Both the position numbers and the translations under genes were made by a program. The notes under the pieces are model-generated. The model did no database searches. It had not been told where the DNA came from and saw only the letters and a program-made list of their open reading frames with translations. Of a stretch of DNA of 11,278 nt, positions 6,475 to 11,278 are shown piece by piece; position 1 is the first letter of the stretch; each line of letters opens with the position of its first letter. The stretch comes from an uncultured Eubacteriales bacterium (lineage in GTDB: Bacteria; Bacillota; Clostridia; Christensenellales; UBA1242). The DNA lies in the NCBI GenBank assembly GCA_905187655.1, contig CAJJIV010000026.1, positions 1 to 11,278 of the forward strand, read 5' to 3'.

Positions 6475-6504
6475 ATTGTAACACACAATAAATATCTTTT
6501 GCAA
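6475..6504 (-). promoter_or_regulatory. Promoter of yajC
   Basis: On the minus strand, TTGCAA (6504-6499) and TACAAT (6480-6475) are spaced by 18 bp, in the short gap between the tgt stop and the yajC ribosome site. Transcription would start near 6468, which supports the yajC start at 6446 over the longer reading from 6488. Confidence 0.6.
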
Positions 6505-6526
6505 TAAAATTAATAATTAATTGTTG

Positions 6527-7654
6527 CTAAATTTTTGTTTTATTGTAGCCAGTTTTGGCAAAATATTCATCTCTAAACTCAAGCAATCTATCTTGCCGAA
6601 TTGCTTCTTTTATTTTTTCCATTAAATGCGTTAAATAATATAAATTGTGATATGAAAGCAATTTAGCTCCAAGCATTTCACCGCTATGCATTAAATGCCT
6701 TAAATATGCCTTTGTATACTTTTTACAAACATAACAATCACATTCCTCATCTAATGGAGAAAAATCTTCTTTATATTTTGCGTTTTTAACCACAACCTTG
6801 CCTGTACTTGTAAAAGCAGTACCATTTCTTGCAATTCTTGTTGGCAAAACACAATCAAACATATCTATGCCCCTAATAACTCCTTCAATTAAACAATCAG
6901 GACTGCCAACACCCATTAAATATCTTGCTTTGTCTTCTGGATAGTGCGGTTGTAAAAGTGAAAGTATTTCATACATTTTGGGTTTAGGCTCTCCAACGCT
7001 AAGACCACCAATTGCAAACCCAACTTTTGCATATTTTTTAATATATTCCATACTTTGTAGCCTTAAATCGTTATAAACATTACCTTGCACTATTGGGAAT
7101 AGCATTTGATTAGGATTTTGTTGTGCCATAAAACAGCGGTCTAACCACATATGAGTACGTTCCATAGCCTTTCTTGCGACTTCATAAGATGATTTTGGAT
7201 CGGAACAAACATCAAAAGCCATAACAATGTCTGAACCCAAAATATTTTGAATTTCAATAGATTTTTCTGGTGTAAAAAAGTGCTTAGAACCATCTAAGTG
7301 CGATGAAAATTCTACGCCTTCATCTGAAATTTTATTTAATGAGGAAAGTGAAAAAACTTGAAATCCACCACTATCTGTTAAAATAGGTTTATGCCAATTC
7401 ATAAATTTATGTAAACCACCAGCTTTTTTAATAACATCGGTGCCAGGTCGCATATATAAGTGATAAGTATTAGATAAAATAATTTGTGCACCTAGGCTCT
7501 CCACTTCTTCTGGCTCCAAACTTTTAACTGTTGCTTGTGTCCCAACTGGCATAAAAACTGGTGTTTCAATAACACCATGTGGTGTAGTTAGTTGACCTAT
7601 TCTTGCACCTGTTGAAGAAGTTTGTTTTATTTCAAACTTAAAATTTTCTTCCAT
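6527..7654 (-). CDS. tgt: tRNA-guanine transglycosylase
   Basis: Tgt exchanges guanine 34 of GUN-anticodon tRNAs for the queuine precursor preQ1, in the cytosol. The protein is 375 residues, the same size as the E. coli enzyme, and looks complete. ILTDSGGFQVFSL (91-103) holds the conserved active-site Asp94. AIGGLSVGEP (214-223) shapes the base pocket. GIDMFDCVLPTR (262-273) carries the nucleophilic Asp264. Zinc ligands are Cys305, Cys307, Cys310 and His336, each three residues later than in E. coli Tgt. The ATG at 7654 has an AGGAG site that overlaps the queA stop codon; the two genes are 9 nt apart and clearly form one operon. Gene order queA-tgt-yajC is widespread in bacteria. I see no convincing terminator between tgt and yajC. 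Confidence 0.97.
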   Translation of the reverse strand: MEENFKFEIKQTSSTGARIGQLTTPHGVIETPVFMPVGTQATVKSLEPEEVESLGAQIILSNTYHLYMRPGTDVIKKAGGLHKFMNWHKPILTDSGGFQVFSLSSLNKISDEGVEFSSHLDGSKHFFTPEKSIEIQNILGSDIVMAFDVCSDPKSSYEVARKAMERTHMWLDRCFMAQQNPNQMLFPIVQGNVYNDLRLQSMEYIKKYAKVGFAIGGLSVGEPKPKMYEILSLLQPHYPEDKARYLMGVGSPDCLIEGVIRGIDMFDCVLPTRIARNGTAFTSTGKVVVKNAKYKEDFSPLDEECDCYVCKKYTKAYLRHLMHSGEMLGAKLLSYHNLYYLTHLMEKIKEAIRQDRLLEFRDEYFAKTGYNKTKI

Positions 7655-7663
7655 ATTTTTCTC

Positions 7664-8692
7664 CTAAAAAATAAACATACAATCGCCAAAACTAAAAAAT
7701 CTGTAACTATTTTTAATTGCTTCAGTATAACAAGTAAACATTTCATTCTTTCCCATAAGTGAAGACACCAACATTAGCAGTGTGCTTTCTGGTAAATGAA
7801 AATTAGTAATTAGTGCATCAACAAACTTAAATTTGTATGGAGGATAAATAAAAATATTTGTTTTGCCATGCCCTGCTTTAATTTCACCATTTTCAGTTGC
7901 AACAGTTTCAAGTGTTCTGACCGATGTTGTACCAACTGCAATAATGCGTTTGCCTTCCTTTTTTGCTTTATTTAATCTTTTGGCAGTTTCTTCGTCTACA
8001 AAATATTCTTCAGTATGCATAATATGCTTCGATACATCTTCAACCTTAACAGGTCTAAATGTTCCTAGCCCTACGTGAAGCACAACTTCTTCAATTTCCA
8101 CACCTTTTGCTCTAATCTTATCAAGCAATTCAGTTGTAAAATGAAGACCAGCCGTTGGTGCAGCGCTAGACCCTTCTTCTTTTGCATAAACAGTATTATA
8201 CCTATCTTTGTCTTTTAATTTTTCTTTAATATAAGGTGGCAATGGCATTTCGCCAATTTTATTTAATTCATTTTCAAACAAGTCTCCATTTTTTACCGTG
8301 AATTCAATTACTCTTTCACCAGTTTCTTTTATCTCTTTAACTTCCCCAGTTAAATTATCTGAAAAATAAAGAATGGTCCCTTCTTTACATTTTTTACCTG
8401 GCTTAACTAAGCATTCAAAAAGGTTTAATGAGTATTTCTTTAATAACAAAACTTCAATTGTTTCATCTTTGGCTTCACGATGTGCATAAATTCTGGCAGG
8501 GATAACTTTACTCCTGTTAAAAACCAAACAATCATTAGGAGATAAATAATTTACAATATCATAAAAATGTTTGTGCTCTATTTGCTTTGTCTTCATATTA
8601 TAAACAAGCATTTTAGCATTATCTCTAGGTTCAACTGGTGTTTGTGCTATTAATTCTGTTGGCAAATCATAATAAAAGTCTGATGTCTTCAT
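7664..8692 (-). CDS. queA: S-adenosylmethionine:tRNA ribosyltransferase-isomerase
   Basis: QueA adds the ribosyl part of S-adenosylmethionine to preQ1-modified tRNA, making epoxyqueuosine. The 342-residue protein begins at ATG 8692 (MKTSDFYYDLP, the usual family N-terminus). An in-frame GTG at 8704 is rejected because the AAGGAG site (8709-8704) overlaps it, whereas it lies 11 nt before the ATG. Conserved blocks are present in order: PRDNAKMLV (22-30), FNRSKVIPAR (58-67), SSAAPTAGLHFT (175-186), HVGLGTFRPV (206-215), VGTTSVRTLE (253-262), TNFHLPESTLLMLV (296-309) and RFFSFGDCM near the end. Length is normal. It opens a queA-tgt operon with its own promoter after the ruvB terminator, so the queuosine pair is separated transcriptionally from ruvCAB. 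Confidence 0.97.
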   Translation of the reverse strand: MKTSDFYYDLPTELIAQTPVEPRDNAKMLVYNMKTKQIEHKHFYDIVNYLSPNDCLVFNRSKVIPARIYAHREAKDETIEVLLLKKYSLNLFECLVKPGKKCKEGTILYFSDNLTGEVKEIKETGERVIEFTVKNGDLFENELNKIGEMPLPPYIKEKLKDKDRYNTVYAKEEGSSAAPTAGLHFTTELLDKIRAKGVEIEEVVLHVGLGTFRPVKVEDVSKHIMHTEEYFVDEETAKRLNKAKKEGKRIIAVGTTSVRTLETVATENGEIKAGHGKTNIFIYPPYKFKFVDALITNFHLPESTLLMLVSSLMGKNEMFTCYTEAIKNSYRFFSFGDCMFIF

Positions 8693-8724
8693 TAATTTAT
8701 TCACTCCTTAATTTAAGCTTAATT

Positions 8725-8753
8725 ATTATATACTATACTTTTGTAAAAATCAA
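8725..8753 (-). promoter_or_regulatory. Promoter of queA-tgt
   Basis: On the minus strand, -35 TTGATT (8753-8748) and a perfect -10 TATAAT (8730-8725) are separated by exactly 17 bp. The -35 lies right behind the ruvB terminator stem. The leader would be about 25-30 nt and contains only the ribosome site. No preQ1 riboswitch is visible in this short leader. Confidence 0.72.
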
Positions 8754-8755
8754 TA

Positions 8756-8781
8756 AAACCCTTGCAATTAAGCAAGGGTTT
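8756..8781 (-). terminator. Terminator after ruvB
   Basis: A perfect 10-bp stem (8756-8765 with 8772-8781), AAACCCTTGC pairing with GCAAGGGTTT, with a 6-base loop. On the minus strand it is followed by a T-rich tail (TATTGATTTTT). It begins 4 nt after the ruvB stop. The plus-strand side is also T-rich, so the element could work in both directions. Confidence 0.85.
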
Positions 8782-8785
8782 ATTT

Positions 8786-9805
8786 TTATTGTTTTTGTGT
8801 GTATTTAACACCAATATGATTGTATGCCGGTTCAAAAGCGATTCTTCCTCTTGGAGTTCTTGCAATAAAACCAAGTTGCATTAAAAACGGCTCATAAACA
8901 TCTTCAATGGTATTAGGTTCCTCGCCGGTGATAGCTGAAAGTGTTTCAAGCCCAACTGGACCGCCGTTAAATTTATTAATAATTGCGTCTAAAATTCTTA
9001 TATCTACAAAATCTAATCCCAATTCATCAATTTCCATTCTTTTAAGTGAACTTTTGGCAATTTCTTTGGTAATAATATCACTGCCAGAAACTTCAGCAAA
9101 ATCTCGAACCCTTTTTAAAATACGATTTGTTATTCTTGGAGTGCCCCTACTTCTACTTGCAATTTCGTTTGCAGCATCATCAGTAATTTTTATTTTCAAT
9201 ATTTCTGCTGAACGCTTAACAATTTTTGCAAGTTCTTCAGTAGAATACAACTCAAGCCTGCAAATTACTCCAAATCGGTCACGAAGTGGACCAGATAACA
9301 TTCCAGCCTTAGTTGTCGCACCAATTAATGTAAACTTAGGCAAGTTTAGTCTCATACTTCTGGCACTTGGACCTTTGCCAATAATAAAGTCTAACGCAAA
9401 ATCTTCCATGGCTGGATATAATATTTCTTCTACCGAATGATTAAGCCTGTGTATTTCATCAATAAACAAAACATCGTTTTCATTAAGATTTGTTAATATA
9501 GCAGCAAGGTCACCCGCTTTTTCAATGGCTGGACCGCTTGTTAACCTTAACTGCACGCCAAGTTCATTTGCAATAACATTGCTAAGCGTTGTCTTCCCAA
9601 GACCAGGTGGTCCATATAGTAAACAATGGTCAAGACTTTCTTTCCTTTTCTTTGCTGCTTCAATATACACCATTAAGTTTTCTTTAACCTTAGTTTGCCC
9701 AACATATTCAGCCATTGTTTTAGGTCTTAAACTAACTTCGGTGTCTACATCTTCTGAAATCATATTGCTAGAAATAAATCTTTCTGAATCTTCAAAATCT
9801 TTCAT
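8786..9805 (-). CDS. ruvB: RuvB, Holliday-junction branch-migration ATPase
   Basis: RuvB is the AAA+ motor that drives branch migration of Holliday junctions with RuvA. The 339-residue length is standard. Walker A GPPGLGKT (65-72), Walker B DEIH (116-119), sensor 1 GATT (162-165), RDRFG with the arginine finger (175-179) and sensor 2 GTPR (221-224) are all intact. The winged-helix DNA-binding domain follows, with TPRGR near 317-321. The first ~20 residues before the LRPKT start of the core are acidic and variable, as usual. The ATG at 9805 is preceded by an all-G site (GGGGG, 9815-9811), an unusual but workable Shine-Dalgarno sequence. The gene lies 13 nt after ruvA and ends 4 nt before a terminator, as last gene of ruvCAB. 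Confidence 0.98.
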   Translation of the reverse strand: MKDFEDSERFISSNMISEDVDTEVSLRPKTMAEYVGQTKVKENLMVYIEAAKKRKESLDHCLLYGPPGLGKTTLSNVIANELGVQLRLTSGPAIEKAGDLAAILTNLNENDVLFIDEIHRLNHSVEEILYPAMEDFALDFIIGKGPSARSMRLNLPKFTLIGATTKAGMLSGPLRDRFGVICRLELYSTEELAKIVKRSAEILKIKITDDAANEIASRSRGTPRITNRILKRVRDFAEVSGSDIITKEIAKSSLKRMEIDELGLDFVDIRILDAIINKFNGGPVGLETLSAITGEEPNTIEDVYEPFLMQLGFIARTPRGRIAFEPAYNHIGVKYTQKQ

Positions 9806-9818
9806 TTTTGCCCCCTAT

Positions 9819-10415
9819 TTATTTTGCCATATCCTTTAAACATAATTTAATAATTTGTTCAGCCGACATTTCTGGTTTGGCAACTTTTTGAATTAATTTA
9901 AGCGCTTCTACTCTATTTATTCCAAGAGTACATAAAGCCACACAGGCATCTTCGGTTGCCTGGCTATCTATGCCAAGTTGACTACCAGCAGATAGCGGTG
10001 TAACATTTCCAATAACACCAACTTTTTCTTTAAGTTCTAAAATTATTTTTTCAGCAGTTTTTTTGCCAAGTCCTTTTATTTTGCTTAATGCATTAACATC
10101 AGATGTTGCAATAATTAGACAAAGTTCATCTACTTTAGTGCCAGACAAAATTGTAATTGCAAGTTTAGGACCTACACCAGAAACAGTTATTAATTTTAAG
10201 AACATACTTTTTTCGTTATTGTTCGCAAAACCAAAAAGGGTTATACAATCTTCCCTAACTGCCAAATATGTAGGTATGGTTACAACTTGGTCGCAAACTT
10301 CAAATTTACCCATACATGTTGCTGTAGCATTAAGTTCATACCCAACACCATTTACATCTATAATTAAACCACCATCAACTTGTTCAACAACCCTTCCTTT
10401 TAAAAATGAAATCAT
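9819..10415 (-). CDS. ruvA: RuvA, Holliday-junction-binding protein
   Basis: RuvA binds four-way DNA junctions as a tetramer and loads RuvB. The 198-residue protein has all parts: an N-terminal OB-type domain (~1-63, MISFLKGRVV start and GVGYEL), two helix-hairpin-helix motifs (VSGVGPKLA at 78-86 and IKGLGKKTAEKII at 113-125), a flexible linker (~135-152) and the small C-terminal domain that contacts RuvB (~153-198, with TLGINRVEALKLI). The ATG at 10415 has an AGAAGG-type site and lies 11 nt after the ruvC stop. Translation is therefore probably coupled within ruvC-ruvA-ruvB. Confidence 0.97.
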   Translation of the reverse strand: MISFLKGRVVEQVDGGLIIDVNGVGYELNATATCMGKFEVCDQVVTIPTYLAVREDCITLFGFANNNEKSMFLKLITVSGVGPKLAITILSGTKVDELCLIIATSDVNALSKIKGLGKKTAEKIILELKEKVGVIGNVTPLSAGSQLGIDSQATEDACVALCTLGINRVEALKLIQKVAKPEMSAEQIIKLCLKDMAK

Positions 10416-10426
10416 ATTATCCTTCT

Positions 10427-10969
10427 TTACTTATTATAAAATTTTTTTTCATTTATGTGCCCCTCTGTTAACGTTTTCATACTATTCCCCGCCAAAATAC
10501 TATTTGTTTGCGAGTGGCAAAGTGCAACAGCAAGTGCATCGGCCGCATCATCTGGTTTAGGTATAGATTTTAAACCAAGAATGGCAACTGTCATATATTG
10601 AACCTGTTTTTTTTCAGCCCTTCCGTTTCCTGTTATTGCTTGCTTTATCTGAAGTGGTGTGTATTCATATAATTCACCACACTCTTGAACAGCAGTACAC
10701 AAAAGTACTCCTCTTGCTTCAGCAACTGCAATACCTGTAGTAATATTGTTATTAAAAAATAGTTCTTCCATAGCAATATTATCTGGCTTATATTTTGCAA
10801 TCAGTGCTTTCATACCATCGGCAATAATTGCAAGGCGTACTGGAAAACTTTCTTCCTTAGGAGTTTCAATAGTACCATAATCTATGCACTTAATTCTGCC
10901 TCTTTCATCTTTTTCAATCACCCCATAACCTACTATTGCATAACCTGGGTCTATGCCTAAAATAACCAT
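10427..10969 (-). CDS. ruvC: RuvC, Holliday-junction resolvase
   Basis: RuvC cuts Holliday junctions symmetrically as a dimer, with two metal ions at an RNase H-like active site. The four acidic residues can be placed: Asp7 (LGIDPG), Glu68 (AMEEL), Asp141 and Asp144 (PDDAADAL). The FFNNNITTG loop (71-79) and the TGNGRAEKKQV segment (113-123) that touches DNA are also typical. At 180 residues it carries a slightly longer tail than the E. coli protein (~173). ATG at 10969 is preceded by AGGAGAAAAG, and a strong promoter lies 30-55 bp upstream. It leads a three-gene ruvCAB operon, an order common in Clostridia. Confidence 0.96.
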   Translation of the reverse strand: MVILGIDPGYAIVGYGVIEKDERGRIKCIDYGTIETPKEESFPVRLAIIADGMKALIAKYKPDNIAMEELFFNNNITTGIAVAEARGVLLCTAVQECGELYEYTPLQIKQAITGNGRAEKKQVQYMTVAILGLKSIPKPDDAADALAVALCHSQTNSILAGNSMKTLTEGHINEKKFYNK

Positions 10970-10996
10970 CTTTTCTCCTAAAAAATACCTAATATA

Positions 10997-11025
10997 AGTT
11001 TATCAATACATAGTCCAAATGTCAA
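10997..11025 (-). promoter_or_regulatory. Sigma-A-type promoter of ruvCAB
   Basis: On the minus strand, a perfect -35 TTGACA (11025-11020) and -10 TAAACT (11002-10997) are separated by 17 bp. It lies between the upstream gene's terminator and the ruvC ribosome site, so ruvCAB should be an independent transcription unit. Confidence 0.72.
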
Positions 11026-11037
11026 ACAAAAGTTTGA
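11022..11037. promoter_or_regulatory. LexA-box-like palindrome over the ruvC -35
   Basis: TCAAAC-AAAA-GTTTGA is a perfect 6-bp inverted repeat with a 4-base centre, and it overlaps the -35 hexamer. Gram-positive LexA boxes have the same geometry (GAAC-N4-GTTC, consensus CGAACRNRYGTTYC), and ruv genes are SOS-regulated in several bacteria. Here the outer G and C of the core are replaced by A and T, so the match is imperfect. Operator function is inference. Confidence 0.4.
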
Positions 11038-11058
11038 ATTAAAATTTAAGCAAAAATA

Positions 11059-11086
11059 AAAACACCCAATAATTTAAGGGTGTTTT
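11059..11086 (-). terminator. Terminator upstream of ruvCAB
   Basis: A perfect 9-bp stem, AAAACACCC (11059-11067) with GGGTGTTTT (11078-11086), and a 10-base loop. On the minus strand it runs into TTTATTTTTG, a good T-tract. It starts 15 nt after the stop of the gene at the right edge, so it ends that gene's transcript. Confidence 0.85.
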
Positions 11087-11101
11087 GAAATAAATCTTAA
11101 A

Positions 11102-11278
11102 TTAACAAGTTTCTTCGTTATTTATGTTCAATTTGCTTATATCAAACTTACTCTCTTTGCGTAATACAATTGTTGGTTGAAAATTATTTTTATATGGATC
11201 CTCAATGTTTTCTATTTCATTTGGAACAATTTCTATTTGTGTTACTAAAACAAATTTATTATTAGGCAATTTTTTTAT
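11102..11278 (-). CDS. C-terminal 58 residues of an unrecognised protein
   Basis: An open frame enters from the right edge and ends with TAA at 11104-11102, giving 58 residues. The fragment contains a beta-like KFVLVTQIEIVP stretch, then an acidic, Asn-rich segment, PTIVLRKES, and a hydrophilic tail ending in Cys. Codon and base use match the Bacillota side, and a terminator follows 15 nt later, which supports a real gene. I see no motif that identifies a family. It is not the end of YebC, which often precedes ruvC, as far as I can judge. The rest of the gene lies outside the window. Confidence 0.6.
   Translation of the reverse strand: MKKLPNNKFVLVTQIEIVPNEIENIEDPYKNNFQPTIVLRKESKFDISKLNINNEETC

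Noticed and set aside
6447..6488. Extended N-terminus for YajC starting at 6488
   Set aside because: It overlaps the promoter and adds 14 residues not expected in YajC. The ATG at 6446 has a well-spaced AAGGAG site.
6499..6526. A terminator between tgt and yajC
   Set aside because: The only pairing is a short GCAA/TTGC with AT-only pairs inside and no T-tract, too weak to call.
8693..8704. GTG start of queA at 8704
   Set aside because: The Shine-Dalgarno site overlaps that codon. The ATG at 8692 gives the usual QueA N-terminus.
8705..8755. A preQ1 riboswitch before queA
   Set aside because: The leader from the predicted start is about 25-30 nt and holds only the ribosome site, with no aptamer-like stem-loop.
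1..11278. CRISPR arrays, tRNA/rRNA genes, insertion sequences, phage genes
   Set aside because: I saw no regularly spaced repeats, no cloverleaf or rRNA-like sequence, and no transposase, integrase or structural phage protein in any frame.

Overview
The window joins two unlike pieces of bacterial DNA. Bases 1 to about 1520 look like Bacteroidota: the C-terminal part of a SusD/RagB nutrient-binding lipoprotein, a fasciclin-domain (FAS1) lipoprotein and the start of a third lipoprotein, all on the minus strand. This is the usual tail of a SusC/SusD-type glycan-uptake locus. From about 1530 to the end, the DNA is visibly more AT-rich, has strong Shine-Dalgarno sites and sigma-A-type promoters, and carries a gene order typical of low-GC Bacillota (Clostridia-like). 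Every gene in the window is on the minus strand, so transcription runs from high to low coordinates.

The two pieces meet inside one open reading frame (1042-2034). Its first ~170 residues are the membrane anchor and coiled coil of RNase Y, and its last ~160 residues are the C-terminal half of a SusD protein. Both parent genes are cut at this point and come from different phyla. I read this as an assembly chimera of gut-type metagenomic DNA, not a natural fusion. The left 1.5 kb should not be used to infer the biology of the right 9.7 kb.

In transcription order, the Bacillota part begins with the end of an unrecognised gene and a terminator. Next come ruvC-ruvA-ruvB (Holliday-junction processing) with their own promoter and a LexA-like palindrome, then a terminator. 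queA-tgt (queuosine tRNA modification) follow with a new promoter, then yajC (Sec accessory) with its own promoter and terminator. A small four-helix membrane protein of the TIGR04086 type and another terminator come next. After a 0.3 kb spacer there is a three-gene operon resembling the Clostridium/Thermotoga anaerobic glycerol-3-phosphate dehydrogenase cluster: a GlpA/LhgO-like flavoprotein with a C-terminal Fe-S-type domain, a GlpB-like FAD/NAD oxidoreductase and a DUF1667 protein. The last gene is the start of rny with a strong promoter.

I found no CRISPR array, rRNA, tRNA, insertion sequence or phage module, and nothing that I can honestly call a new system. The points most worth checking are the chimeric junction, the palindrome over the ruvC promoter, the inverted repeat bracketing the rny leader, and the unexplained spacer before the glycerol-3-phosphate dehydrogenase operon.
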